Assembly: GCF_913053745.1 (NCBI RefSeq)
Contig: NZ_CAJXGF010000012.1
Span: 1-50,358 of the forward strand
Reading direction: 5' to 3'
DNA: 50,358 nucleotides
Source of the DNA: an uncultured Nitratireductor sp.
Lineage (GTDB): Bacteria; Pseudomonadota; Alphaproteobacteria; Rhizobiales; Rhizobiaceae
In this document: piece after piece, positions 26,133 to 35,241 of the stretch
Numbering within the stretch: position 1 is the first letter of the stretch
Layout: every line of letters starts with the position of its first letter
The notes under the pieces: model-generated
Told to the model about the DNA's origin: nothing
What the model saw: the letters and a program-made list of their open reading frames with translations, nothing else
Databases searched by the model: none
Made by a program: the position numbers and the translations under genes

Positions 26133-27068
26133 ATGAGCTGGAATCCCGCTCTGTCCCCGGGGTGCCCGGATGACATCGATGCCGACTCCATCGAAACACT
26201 CATTATTCCGCGTGCCCGAGACATTGGCGGTTTTGAGGTGCGGCGGGCCTTGCCAGCGCCCAAGCGGCAGATGGTCGGGCCCTTCATCTTTTTCGATCAG
26301 GCCGGACCGGCGGAGTTCCTGACAGGCCAGGGGATCGACGTGCGCCCGCACCCACATATCGGGCTGGCGACCGTCACCTATCTTTTTCGGGGCGATTTTC
26401 ACCATCGCGACAGCATCGGCTCCGACCAGATTATCCATCCCGGTGCGCTGAACTGGATGGTGGCGGGGCGAGGCGTCTCTCATTCCGAACGCACCAGCGC
26501 GGTCGCGCGGCAGGGACCGCACAGCCTGCTGGGCATTCAAACCTGGGTGGCGTTGCCGGAAACCATGGAAGACGCCGATCCGATTTTCGAACACCATGAG
26601 AAGGAGGCGTTGCCCGAAATCGACGACGACGGTGTGACGCTGCGTCTGATCCTGGGGCGCGCCTATGGCGAAACGGCTCCGGCAACAGTTTACACAGATA
26701 TGTTTTATGCCGATGTCTCTCTGGGCCCAGATGCGCGCTTTCCATTGCCCGACGATCATGAAGATCGGGGTATTTACGTGATCGATGGAGCGATTTCGGT
26801 GGCTGGACAGGTGTTCGAAGCCGGGCGAATGATGGTTTTTCGTCCCGGCGATTCCATCACCGTCAGCGCCGGGCCAGGAGGCGCGCGGCTGATGCTTCTG
26901 GGCGGCGCGACTCTCGGCGGACCGCGCCATATCTGGTGGAACTTTGTCGCCTCATCGAAAGAACGTATCGAAGCGGCCAAGGAAGACTGGCGCCGCGCGC
27001 GGTGGGGCGCGGGGTTGTTTGACCTGCCGGGGGGAGACGATGAGGAATTCGGCCCCCTGCCGGGCTGA
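26133..27068 (+). CDS. pirin family protein
   Basis: A bicupin of 311 residues. The N-terminal cupin carries the pirin metal motif R-P-H-P-H-I-G-L-A-T-V-T-Y-L-F, then D-F-H-H-R-D-S and M-V-A-G-R-G-V-S-H-S-E, which together supply three histidines and one glutamate for iron. The C-terminal pirin domain ends with W-W-N-F-V and F-D-L-P. Bacterial pirins include quercetin dioxygenases and redox-sensing regulators, and the role here is open. The ATG at 26133 has AAGGA upstream; the frame open from 25926 runs back close to the tRNA and is rejected. The 261 bases between tRNA-Cys and this gene show no gene. Confidence 0.9.
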   Translation: MSWNPALSPGCPDDIDADSIETLIIPRARDIGGFEVRRALPAPKRQMVGPFIFFDQAGPAEFLTGQGIDVRPHPHIGLATVTYLFRGDFHHRDSIGSDQIIHPGALNWMVAGRGVSHSERTSAVARQGPHSLLGIQTWVALPETMEDADPIFEHHEKEALPEIDDDGVTLRLILGRAYGETAPATVYTDMFYADVSLGPDARFPLPDDHEDRGIYVIDGAISVAGQVFEAGRMMVFRPGDSITVSAGPGGARLMLLGGATLGGPRHIWWNFVASSKERIEAAKEDWRRARWGAGLFDLPGGDDEEFGPLPG

Positions 27069-27291
27069 TCCGATGGTTTGGCGCAGGCTTGGAAGGGCCG
27101 GCAGAACGATCGAAGTTCAAGCGATCCGGGTGAACCCGCAGAGAGCGTTCGCGCGTGTCCTTCCCCGGCCGTCGCGGGGCGATTGACAGGGGCGGCGGCA
27201 GCCGTTAGCAAACCGTTTAAATCGTTGTTTTCGGTCGATTGGGAATGTTCACCCGCAGAAGACTCGAAAACAGGCTTCGGGAATCAGACGC

Positions 27292-27966
27292 ATGACAATC
27301 GACTTCTCCCAGCAGCGCGCCAACATGGTGGAAGGGCAGTTGCGGACCTCGGATGTGACCAACGTTTCCCTGTTGGACGCGATGGGCGACATTCCCCGCG
27401 AAGCGTTTGTGCCGGGTCGTAAGAAGTCACTCGCTTATCTCGATGAGGATCTGGAGATTGCATCGCCGTCGGATGGCATCGGCGCGCGCTACCTTATGGA
27501 ACCGGCCGCATTCGGCAAATTGATCCAACTGGCCGATGTCCAATCCAGCGATGTGGTTCTCGACGTGGGAGCAGGCACCGGTTATAGCGCTGCCGTTCTG
27601 TCGCGCCTTGCAAGCTTCGTCGTTGCGCTCGAAAGCGACGAAGAACTGGCTGCCACCGCGACGGAAGCGCTGAGCGATCTTGGTTGCGTCAATGTCGCTG
27701 TCGTCAGCAGCGCATTGCAGGGCGGCTACGCCGACGATGCGCCTTATGACGTGATTTTCATCGGCGGCGCGGTCGACGACGTTCCCCAGAACCTGCTGGA
27801 TCAACTGCGCGACGGTGGGCGCCTGGTCGCGGTGGTGGGCGTGGGCAATGCAGCCCAGGCGCACCTTTTCGTGAAGGATGACGGTGTCGTATCCAGCCGT
27901 CGAGCTTTCAATCTGGCGGTCAAGCCGCTGCCCGGGTTCCAAAAAGAGCCCACATTCGTCTTTTGA
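27292..27966 (+). CDS. pcm: protein-L-isoaspartate O-methyltransferase family protein
   Basis: A 224-residue SAM-dependent methyltransferase of the PCMT family. It begins with the usual R-x-x-M-V-E-G-Q-L segment, has I-P-R-E-A-F-V-P, the P-S-D-G-I-G-A-R substrate region and SAM motif I as D-V-G-A-G-T-G-Y. Family members repair isoaspartyl residues in damaged proteins. Rhizobial copies upstream of tolC differ somewhat from E. coli Pcm, for example in the weak active-site loop, so repair activity is probable but not proven. It is the first gene of the conserved pcm-tolC-popZ-valS order. The ribosome-binding site is weak. Confidence 0.86.
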   Translation: MTIDFSQQRANMVEGQLRTSDVTNVSLLDAMGDIPREAFVPGRKKSLAYLDEDLEIASPSDGIGARYLMEPAAFGKLIQLADVQSSDVVLDVGAGTGYSAAVLSRLASFVVALESDEELAATATEALSDLGCVNVAVVSSALQGGYADDAPYDVIFIGGAVDDVPQNLLDQLRDGGRLVAVVGVGNAAQAHLFVKDDGVVSSRRAFNLAVKPLPGFQKEPTFVF

Positions 27967-28074
27967 GAGGATACTTGTTGCTTTCCTGCAACGGAATTGA
28001 TCAAGGGTTTGATGTAACGTCTTTTTAAAGAGCGCTTGATTTGGGGGTGGGGGACAGGCTGATGCGTATGTCTC

Positions 28075-28104
28075 CCGGGCGTGGGTGCCCGGTCGGAAGA
28101 CCGG
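28075..28104 (+). promoter_or_regulatory. two overlapping hairpins in the tolC leader
   Basis: CCGGGC (28075-28080) can pair with GCCCGG (28087-28092), and CCGGTC (28089-28094) can pair with GACCGG (28099-28104) around a GGAA tetraloop. Bases 28089-28092 belong to both, so only one hairpin can form at a time. They lie about 70 bases before the tolC start. No U-tract follows. Confidence 0.35.
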
Positions 28105-28171
28105 AACATACAATCGGGGTGGTGGTGTCCTGTTGGCACGGCTGCCGATAACAGTCCGAGGTTGACAGATC

Positions 28172-29536
28172 GTGTCTTTTTACCGTCGTTTCCTGATCCC
28201 TCTGGTGGCGTCGTCAGCGTTGATTGCTGCGCCGGTCGCCGCATCTGCCGAAACCATTCTGGGTGCTCTGGCAAAAGCTTACGAGAACAATTCCACACTC
28301 AATGCGGAACGCGCCGGCGTGCGGGTGACGGACGAGGATGTCGCGATTGCCAAGTCCGGCATGCGGCCGCGTGTGCAGGGCACCGCTTCGCTCGGACTGT
28401 CCCACAATGACGGCACCGATATCCGCACCGGCGAATTCGGCATTTCGCTGACGCAACCGATCTTCGACGGCTTCCAGACGCGCAATAACGTTCAGGCCGC
28501 AGAAGCGTCGGTTCGTGCTGCCAGCGAGGCGTTGCGCAATCAGGAGCTCGATACGCTTTTCAACGCCGCCAGCGCCTATATGGACGTGATTCGAGACCGC
28601 CAGATCGCCGGGCTGCGCTCTCAGAATCTCGAATTCCTCGAAGAGCAGGTGCGCTCTGCGCGCTCCCGCTTCGATGTTGGTGAGGGCACGCGCACCGATG
28701 TGGCGCAGGCGCAGGCACGCCGGCAGGCAGCGCTGGCGCAGCTCAGCGCTGCAAGAGCGTCCGTGACATCGAGTTCCGCGGTGTACCGCCAGCTCATCGG
28801 CGATGAGCCGAACAGCCTGAAGGCTGCCCGACCGCTGGCAAACCTTCTTCCCCGGAATCTCGACAGCGCGCTGTCGCTGGGGTTGGCCGGGCATCCCGTT
28901 ATCAAGGCCCGACAGCACCAGATCGATACCGCGTCGTTCCGGGTGAAATCGTCGGAAGGCGCCTTCCTGCCCCAGGTCTCCGGCTCGGTTGGATTGTCGC
29001 ACAGCTATCAGGACAGCACGCCCGGCTTATCGGCTGACGGATCGCGCGATGCTGCGCGCATCGGCCTCAATCTGACGGTGCCGATCTATCAGGGTGGGCA
29101 GGCCTCCGCCCAGGTGCGCAAAAACAAGGAATCGCTCGGACAGGCGCGCATCAATCTCGATGTCAGCCGCGATCAGGTTCGCGCAGCGGTCGTTTCGGCG
29201 TGGAGCCAGTATCAGGCGGCGCGTGAATCGCTTTCCGCAAACCGCGAACTGGTGCAGGCGGCACAACTTGCTCTCGACGGCGTGATCGAAGAGCGCAATG
29301 TCGGTCAGCGGACCACGCTCGATGTATTGAACGCCCAGGCTGATGTGATCGACGCGAAGATCAATCAAGTCAGCGCCGAGCGCGACATCGTGGTTGCAAG
29401 CTACGCAATCCTTTCGGCCACCGGAGGCCTCTCTGCGAGCCGTCTCGGGCTTCAGGTCAGCGAATATCGCCCTGAAGAACATTATCAGGCCGTAAAGGAC
29501 AAATGGTACGGCCTTCGCACGCCGGACGGTCGCTGA
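28172..29536 (+). CDS. tolC: TolC family outer membrane channel protein
   Basis: A 454-residue outer-membrane efflux protein. The signal peptide ends A-S-A-E about residue 27, followed by two homologous OEP repeats: the first includes G-I-S-L-T-Q-P-I-F-D-G-F, the second L-T-V-P-I-Y-Q-G-G, with long helical coiled segments between. TolC trimers form the duct used by tripartite drug efflux pumps and type I secretion. The start is the GTG at 28172 with GAGG ten bases upstream. No inner-membrane pump or fusion protein is adjacent, as is usual for TolC in rhizobia (BepC type). A weak terminator-like hairpin follows. Confidence 0.93.
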   Translation: MSFYRRFLIPLVASSALIAAPVAASAETILGALAKAYENNSTLNAERAGVRVTDEDVAIAKSGMRPRVQGTASLGLSHNDGTDIRTGEFGISLTQPIFDGFQTRNNVQAAEASVRAASEALRNQELDTLFNAASAYMDVIRDRQIAGLRSQNLEFLEEQVRSARSRFDVGEGTRTDVAQAQARRQAALAQLSAARASVTSSSAVYRQLIGDEPNSLKAARPLANLLPRNLDSALSLGLAGHPVIKARQHQIDTASFRVKSSEGAFLPQVSGSVGLSHSYQDSTPGLSADGSRDAARIGLNLTVPIYQGGQASAQVRKNKESLGQARINLDVSRDQVRAAVVSAWSQYQAARESLSANRELVQAAQLALDGVIEERNVGQRTTLDVLNAQADVIDAKINQVSAERDIVVASYAILSATGGLSASRLGLQVSEYRPEEHYQAVKDKWYGLRTPDGR

Positions 29537-29591
29537 CCCCTGTCAGGGCCGGATACGCCGGTTTCGCCCTTTCTTTCTCATCCGATTGTGC

Positions 29592-29622
29592 ATGCCGGGC
29601 CCGTAAGGAGCCCGGCATTCTT
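29592..29622 (+). terminator. probable terminator after tolC
   Basis: A perfect 9-bp stem ATGCCGGGC / GCCCGGCAT with a 9-base loop lies 55 bases after the tolC stop and is followed by TCTTGTGT, a poor U-tract. Strong stem, weak tail. Confidence 0.55.
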
Positions 29623-29789
29623 GTGTGCAACCTGAGACAGGTCCGGTGTGGGGATTCTCATGGGACCGGCCCTGCGGTACCCTCGGTGTTGTGATTCGAC
29701 CGTTTGCACCGGTGACCGAGCGAGATCAGAGATTGTCTTTCGGACGATGCCGGTGAAGCGGACACAGGCTAGAGGCGGCAAATTTGACT

Positions 29790-30617
29790 ATGTCACAGGG
29801 TTTCGGGGCGCAGAAAATGGAAGCAGCAGTCGAAGCGCTGACTTCGAACGGAAACCAGCGCGAGCCTTCCATGGAGGAAATTCTCGCATCGATCCGTCGT
29901 ATCATCGAAGACAACGATGCGCCTGCGGCGCGTTCGGCCGACGCCGGCGAGACTGGAGAGGCACCGACGAACGAAGCGCCGAATGATGTTCTTGGAGAGG
30001 CGGAGGCGCACGGCTCCGAGGTGTTTTCGCAGAATGCGTTGCCGCAAAGCCAGCCCTCCCGTCAATCGGCGCGTCCCTTGCATGCGGGTCCGTCCGATCA
30101 CGAGGAAGCCGCTTCTGCCGAACAGTCTCATCAGGTGGAGAGTTTTCGTACCGAGTTGCGCGACGCGGCAAAGCGTGAGGACGAAAAATCCTCCGCGGAA
30201 TCTGCAACGTCGTTTTCCGCAACGGCGGAGACGGCTTCGTCAGACACGGAGCCGGGCGTGGATCGTGGTCTCATGCAGCGGCTCGCCGAGGCGCAGACTG
30301 CTCGGTCGACGATCACCATGGCAGAAGGTGGAGCCGACCGGCATTCACATGAGCCGACCCGAATGCCCCAGGCAATCACAGGCGAAGCCGGTGACGACGC
30401 GAAGCAAAGCATCCTGTCGGAATATACCGGCCGCAAGGTGGCGGCGGCTTTTGGAGAGTTGAACGAGGCGTTCGAGGCCAACCGTCGGCGCAATTTCGAT
30501 CAAATGGCTGAGGAAATGCTGCGGCCCATGCTGCAGGATTGGCTGGACAACAATTTGCCGAACATCGTCGAGCGCCTCGTGCGCGAAGAAATCGAGCGGA
30601 TTGCGCGCGGCGGATAA
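29790..30617 (+). CDS. popZ: PopZ family polar organising protein (DUF2497)
   Basis: The protein has 275 residues from the ATG at 29790 (a TTG two codons earlier and an ATG at 29817 are alternatives). The N-terminal helix reads P-S-M-E-E-I-L-A-S-I-R-R-I-I-E-D, the client-binding helix of PopZ. A long acidic, disordered linker (about 40-200) follows, and the C terminus (about 205-275) is the helical oligomerisation region ending L-P-N-I-V-E-R-L-V-R-E-E-I-E-R-I. PopZ forms the cytoplasmic polar hub that anchors chromosome-partition and cell-cycle proteins in alphaproteobacteria; in rhizobia it marks the growing pole. The linker here is less proline-rich than in Caulobacter. valS follows after 192 bases. 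Confidence 0.92.
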   Translation: MSQGFGAQKMEAAVEALTSNGNQREPSMEEILASIRRIIEDNDAPAARSADAGETGEAPTNEAPNDVLGEAEAHGSEVFSQNALPQSQPSRQSARPLHAGPSDHEEAASAEQSHQVESFRTELRDAAKREDEKSSAESATSFSATAETASSDTEPGVDRGLMQRLAEAQTARSTITMAEGGADRHSHEPTRMPQAITGEAGDDAKQSILSEYTGRKVAAAFGELNEAFEANRRRNFDQMAEEMLRPMLQDWLDNNLPNIVERLVREEIERIARGG

Positions 30618-30695
30618 GCTGTGTTGCCTGCCGGTTGACTTGACCTGACCCTTCGGCTTTACACCGTGCTGTGAACGGACCAGATTGCTGGTTTG

Positions 30696-30797
30696 CCGTT
30701 TCATCGTTTCGCAGGAAACGATGAAACGGGATGATCTGTTGATTCCACGCAATTCCGGACAAAATCGGTTTCCACTTTTTTCGGAATTGCTCTTAGC
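30696..30797. repeat. rhizobial-type intergenic palindromic element
   Basis: A perfect 15-bp inverted repeat (30696-30710 with 30715-30729, 4-base loop) is followed by a second imperfect palindrome framed by CAATTCCGGAC (30750-30760) and CGGAATTG (30782-30789), with ATCGGTTTCCACTTTT inside. The second part closely resembles a repeat widespread between genes in Rhizobium and Mesorhizobium (the mosaic elements known as RIME and related palindromes), as I recall it. It fills most of the popZ-valS gap. Confidence 0.7.
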
Positions 30798-30809
30798 GCG
30801 GAAACCCTC

Positions 30810-33662
30810 ATGCTTGAAAAGACATACGACGCGGGAAGCGTTGAGCCGAAAATCGCTGCACGCTGGGAAGAGGCCGGGGCCTTCAGCGCCGGTGCCGGAG
30901 CCGAACCCGGCGCGGAGCCTTTCACCATCGTCATTCCGCCGCCGAATGTGACCGGTTCGCTGCATATGGGCCACGCGCTCAACAACACGCTGCAGGACAT
31001 CATGGTGCGCTTCGAGCGTATGCGCGGCAAGGACGTGCTGTGGCAGCCGGGCATGGATCATGCAGGCATCGCCACGCAGATGGTGGTCGAGCGCCAGCTC
31101 ATGGAGAAACAGCAGCATCGCCGCGATATTGGTCGCGAGAAATTCGTGGACAAGGTCTGGGAATGGAAGGCGGAGTCGGGCGGCGCGATCATGAACCAGC
31201 TCAAGCGGCTGGGTGCCTCCTGCGACTGGTCACGCGAGCGTTTCACCATGGACGAAGGCTTGTCGAAGGCCGTGGTCGAGGTGTTCGTGTCGCTCTACAA
31301 GCAGGAGCTGATCTACAAGGACAAGCGCCTCGTCAACTGGGATCCGAAGCTTCTGACGGCGATCTCGGATCTCGAGGTCGAGCAGGTCGAGACCAACGGC
31401 AATCTATGGCATTTCCGTTACCCGCTCGCCGATGGGCTGACCTATGAGCATCCCTACAGGCTGGACGAAGAAGGCAACCGCGTGATCTGGCGGCCTTCGG
31501 ACGGCGATCCCGATGGCTATGAGACACGCGATTATGTGGTGGTGGCCACGACGCGTCCGGAAACGATGCTGGGCGATTCCGGTGTCGCAGTGCATCCGGA
31601 CGATCCACGCTACAGAGAGTTGGTGGGCAAGAATGTGCTCCTGCCGCTGGTCGGCCGGCGCATACCCATCGTCGCCGACGACTATCCTGATCCGGAAGCC
31701 GGCACCGGCGCCGTCAAGATGACACCGGCGCACGATTTTAACGACTTCGACGTCGGCAAGCGGCACGATCTGGCGCAGATCAATGTGATGGCCACCGACG
31801 CCACGATCACGCTCAAGGGCAACGAAGCGTTTCTCGACGGGTTGGAGGGAGCCGATGCGCCTTTGGCGCGGACGATCGCCGAGCTCGACGGTGAGGATCG
31901 TTTCGATGCGCGCAAGAAGATCGTCGCCATGATGGAGGAGGCCGAACTCCTGGAGAAGGTCGAACCACACAAGCACATGGTGCCGCATGGCGACCGTGGC
32001 GGCGTGCCGATCGAGCCGTTCCTGACCGACCAGTGGTATGTGGACGCGAAGACGTTGGCGAAGCCCGCAATCGCGTCGGTGCGCGAGGGGCGCACGAATT
32101 TCGTGCCGAAAAACTGGGAAAAGACCTATTTCGAGTGGATGGAAAACATCCAGCCCTGGTGCGTTTCCCGCCAGCTATGGTGGGGACACCAGATTCCGGC
32201 CTGGTACGGCCCGGACGGACAGGTCTTCGTCGAGAAGGATGAGGAGACCGCGCTTGAGGCCGCAATCCAGCACTACATCTCGCACGAGGGCCCCTGGAAG
32301 GCCTGGGTCGAGGACAAGCTGGAAAATTTCAAGCCCGGCGAAATCCTGACACGTGATGAGGACGTGCTCGACACATGGTTTTCCTCCGCGCTGTGGCCGT
32401 TCTCGACGCTCGGTTGGCCGGACAAGACACCGGAGCTTGCACGTTACTATCCGACATCGGTTTTGGTGACCGGCTTCGACATCATCTTCTTCTGGGTCGC
32501 CCGGATGATGATGATGGGCATGCACTTCATGGAAGAGGAGCCATTCCACACCGTTTATGTGCATGCGCTGGTGCGCGACAAGTCGGGCGCGAAGATGTCT
32601 AAGTCGAAAGGCAATGTCATCGATCCACTCGAATTGATCGACGAATACGGCGCCGACGCGCTGCGCTTCACGCTGACGATCATGGCGGCACAGGGCCGCG
32701 ACGTGAAGCTCGACCCGGCGCGCGTGGCCGGCTACCGCAATTTCGGCACCAAACTCTGGAACGCGACGCGTTTCGCAGAAATGAACGGCGTCAAGCGGGA
32801 CGAGAGCTTCCGCCCCGAAAATGCGAAGCTCGCCATTAACCGCTGGATCCTGACGGAGCTGACGCGCGCCGCGAAGGGCGTGACCGAGGGTATCGAGACA
32901 TATCGCTTCAACGAGGCGGCGGGAACCGCGTATCGTTTCGTGTGGAGTCTGTTCTGCGACTGGTATCTGGAGCTTCTGAAGCCGGTTTTCGCCGGTGAGG
33001 ACGAGGAGGCCAAGGCCGAGGCCCGCGCCTGTGCGGCCTATGTGCTCGACGAAACATACAAGCTCCTCCACCCGATGATGCCTTTCATGACGGAAGAGTT
33101 GTGGGCCCACACGGGCGGGGACGCCGGGCGCGTCGCCGTTCTGGCGCTGTCGCGCTGGCCAGCGCCCGATTTCGAGGACGACGATGCGGCGGCCGACATC
33201 AATTGGCTTGTCGATCTTGTGTCGGGCATCCGTTCGGTGCGTGCGGAAATGAATGTGCCGCCATCCGCCACCGCGCCGCTGGTGGCTGTCGGGGCGGACG
33301 AGGCCATGCGCGCGCGCATTGCCCGTCACGACCCGGCCATTCGTCGGCTTGCACGCGTGGGCGAGCTTGGCTTTGCCGGCGAAGCGCCGAAGGGCTCGGC
33401 GCAGATCGTGCTCGGCGACACCACCTTCTGCCTGCCGTTGGGCGATCTGATCGATCTTTCGGCGGAAGCCGCGCGGTTGGAAAAGGAGATCGCCAAGACG
33501 GTCTCCGAGACGCAGCGTCTGGAAAAGAAGCTCGGCAACGACAAATTCGTGGCCAATGCGCCGGAGGAGATCGTGGCGGCGGAGCGCGAGAAACTCGCCG
33601 AGTTCGCCGAAGCCAGGAGTAAGCTGGAAGTGGCACTCGCACGTGTCAGGGACGCTGGCTGA
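30810..33662 (+). CDS. valS: valyl-tRNA synthetase
   Basis: A class I aminoacyl-tRNA synthetase of 950 residues that charges tRNA-Val. It has P-P-P-N-V-T-G-S-L-H-M-G-H (HIGH motif at 52-55), the connective editing domain with T-T-R-P-E-T-M-L-G-D, W-C-V-S-R-Q-L-W-W-G-H, D-V-L-D-T-W-F-S-S and K-M-S-K-S at 595-599. An anticodon-binding domain and a C-terminal coiled coil (about 890-945, rich in K, E and R) complete it, as in full-length ValRS. The ATG at 30810 fits the family start. It lies downstream of popZ, a conserved neighbour in rhizobia, and is followed by a strong terminator. Confidence 0.97.
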   Translation: MLEKTYDAGSVEPKIAARWEEAGAFSAGAGAEPGAEPFTIVIPPPNVTGSLHMGHALNNTLQDIMVRFERMRGKDVLWQPGMDHAGIATQMVVERQLMEKQQHRRDIGREKFVDKVWEWKAESGGAIMNQLKRLGASCDWSRERFTMDEGLSKAVVEVFVSLYKQELIYKDKRLVNWDPKLLTAISDLEVEQVETNGNLWHFRYPLADGLTYEHPYRLDEEGNRVIWRPSDGDPDGYETRDYVVVATTRPETMLGDSGVAVHPDDPRYRELVGKNVLLPLVGRRIPIVADDYPDPEAGTGAVKMTPAHDFNDFDVGKRHDLAQINVMATDATITLKGNEAFLDGLEGADAPLARTIAELDGEDRFDARKKIVAMMEEAELLEKVEPHKHMVPHGDRGGVPIEPFLTDQWYVDAKTLAKPAIASVREGRTNFVPKNWEKTYFEWMENIQPWCVSRQLWWGHQIPAWYGPDGQVFVEKDEETALEAAIQHYISHEGPWKAWVEDKLENFKPGEILTRDEDVLDTWFSSALWPFSTLGWPDKTPELARYYPTSVLVTGFDIIFFWVARMMMMGMHFMEEEPFHTVYVHALVRDKSGAKMSKSKGNVIDPLELIDEYGADALRFTLTIMAAQGRDVKLDPARVAGYRNFGTKLWNATRFAEMNGVKRDESFRPENAKLAINRWILTELTRAAKGVTEGIETYRFNEAAGTAYRFVWSLFCDWYLELLKPVFAGEDEEAKAEARACAAYVLDETYKLLHPMMPFMTEELWAHTGGDAGRVAVLALSRWPAPDFEDDDAAADINWLVDLVSGIRSVRAEMNVPPSATAPLVAVGADEAMRARIARHDPAIRRLARVGELGFAGEAPKGSAQIVLGDTTFCLPLGDLIDLSAEAARLEKEIAKTVSETQRLEKKLGNDKFVANAPEEIVAAEREKLAEFAEARSKLEVALARVRDAG

Positions 33663-33690
33663 AGGGCTGAACAGGGATTGTCGAATCCGA

Positions 33691-33726
33691 AAGCCGCGCT
33701 CGCCGATTATAGCGAGCGCGGCTTTT
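33691..33726 (+). terminator. rho-independent terminator of valS
   Basis: A perfect 13-bp stem AAGCCGCGCTCGC / GCGAGCGCGGCTT with an 8-base loop, followed by two further T residues, 28 bases after the valS stop. The A and T ends make it partly bidirectional. Confidence 0.85.
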
Positions 33727-33958
33727 CGCATGTGCGGTTGATTCGTCGGCTGCGGCGGGATAGGCGCGAAAAGGAGCTCAAAGCGTCTGATTTATGACAG
33801 TTCGACGAAATCCTAGGGTGGTGTGGCTTTTGTGCCACTGGAGCCCGGATTGTGCGCGCGGTGAGCCAAAATATGCCGATTCCAAGGGAATTTTAAGGTG
33901 CGCGGCGCGTAGCTGACGGTAAGCGCAACCGTTGCCATACGGCTATCCGATAGACGTA

Positions 33959-33972
33959 TTACGTTAACGTAA
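33959..33972. promoter_or_regulatory. perfect palindrome upstream of FadL-like gene, candidate operator
   Basis: TTACGTTAACGTAA is a perfect 14-bp palindrome, 89 bases before the ATG at 34062. It overlaps a possible -10 (TATTAC at 33957, with TTGCCA at 33932 as -35), so a protein bound here could repress. The shape recalls operators I remember for MerR-family LiuR-type regulators of fatty-acid and branched-chain catabolism, but I cannot verify that here. Confidence 0.5.
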
Positions 33973-34061
33973 GCGTGAGGTGCGACAAGTTGTACAGTAA
34001 CAATTGAGGTTTGGGACGGCGCTGCTATTCTCGAACCGACAATTGGAGGAGAGGGGATCTC

Positions 34062-35210
34062 ATGCGTTTAGTTCGCATTCTTTCGGCTTCGACCGTTTTA
34101 GCTGCAGCGATAGGGTCTGCTCATGCCGGTGGTTTTTCGCGCGGCACTGCAGACACCGATATTCTGTACGAGGAAGGCAATTTCAACATGCGGGCGGGCG
34201 CGATCATTGTTGTGCCCACGCAGAAGTTCAAGACCGGTCCGGGGGGGACGACGTCGGGTGGAGTCGTTGGCACAGATTATCTGGGCACATATGCTATCCC
34301 CAGCGCTGCAATAAAACTCAAGGTAAGCGACAATCTGTCCTGCGCGGGAACGTTCACGAGCGCCTACGGGGCGAACTCAGTATACGACGCACCGTACGGT
34401 CTTACGGGCAAGCTGAGTGAGGATTTTACGGTTACAGAGTTTGGCGCGACGTGTGCGGTCTTTTTCGACCTTGGAAAGGGACGGCTTTCCATACTGGGGG
34501 GCGGTTTTGTCGAAAAGTTCGATTATTCGTTGAGCGCGCTTCCGACATTACCGGGTCTCGGTTCCGCCCCATTGAGCGTCGATCTCAACAGCACGGCCAC
34601 GGGGTGGCGTGCCGGGGTCGGATATGAAATTCCCGAAATCGCATTCCGCACCCAACTCATGTACCGTTCGGGAACGAAGCACAACGCCGATGGAACAGGT
34701 TCGCTTGCTGGCGTGATTCCGCTCACAACGACGGGCCGCGGAAGCCTTCCGCAAAGCGTCGAGTTGAAGGTTCAATCGGGCATCGCTCCCGGCTGGCTTG
34801 CATTCGGTTCTGTCAAATGGACGGACTGGTCGGTGAATGAGACACTCGACCTGAGCATGTCCGGTGTTCCTGTCATTGGAACGATCGACAGCTTGAACCA
34901 GTATTATTGGCGGGATGGTTGGACGGTAACCGGCGGTATTGGACACGCGTTTAACGACAATGTGTCAGGTCTCGTTTCGTTACAATGGGATCGTGGCGTT
35001 GCCACAGGGTACGATTTTCGGACCGACAAATGGCTTTTGGCGACCGGCGTCGGCATCAAAGATCCGTTGGGCGGCGAACTGCGCCTCGGTGGCGCGGTGT
35101 CCTATTTAACGTCCGCCGAGATCACCGCGGCGGATTCCAACGAGTTCGGTGCGTCCGTGGATTCGGGTTGGGCAGGAATTGTCTCTGCGAGCTATTCGGT
35201 CAAGTGGTAA
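34062..35210 (+). CDS. OmpP1/FadL/TodX family outer membrane protein
   Basis: A 382-residue outer-membrane transporter. The signal peptide ends G-S-A-H-A about residue 23. The mature protein is rich in glycine, aromatic and alternating polar residues, as in a 14-stranded barrel, and shows family hallmarks: L-P-Q-S-V-E-L, W-L-A-F-G-S-V-K-W-T-D-W-S and D-N-V-S-G-L-V-S-L-Q-W-D-R-G. FadL proteins let long-chain fatty acids or other hydrophobic compounds cross the outer membrane. The start at 34062 follows GAGAGGGG; the longer frame from 34011 would precede the signal. Base use seems slightly less GC-rich than its neighbours. It is a single-gene unit with its own terminator. Confidence 0.88.
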   Translation: MRLVRILSASTVLAAAIGSAHAGGFSRGTADTDILYEEGNFNMRAGAIIVVPTQKFKTGPGGTTSGGVVGTDYLGTYAIPSAAIKLKVSDNLSCAGTFTSAYGANSVYDAPYGLTGKLSEDFTVTEFGATCAVFFDLGKGRLSILGGGFVEKFDYSLSALPTLPGLGSAPLSVDLNSTATGWRAGVGYEIPEIAFRTQLMYRSGTKHNADGTGSLAGVIPLTTTGRGSLPQSVELKVQSGIAPGWLAFGSVKWTDWSVNETLDLSMSGVPVIGTIDSLNQYYWRDGWTVTGGIGHAFNDNVSGLVSLQWDRGVATGYDFRTDKWLLATGVGIKDPLGGELRLGGAVSYLTSAEITAADSNEFGASVDSGWAGIVSASYSVKW

Positions 35211-35241
35211 CAACCCAAGCTTTAAACAAATCGTCTTGTTT

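Larger units (their letters stand above)
33663..34061. other. 399-base intergenic region between valS and the FadL-like gene
   Basis: No coding frame with support is present. It holds the valS terminator at its start, a TTGCCA-like -35 candidate at 33932, a 14-bp palindrome at 33959-33972 and the GGAGGAGAGGGG leader of the FadL-like gene. The part from 33730 to 33925 shows nothing I can name. Confidence 0.6.
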
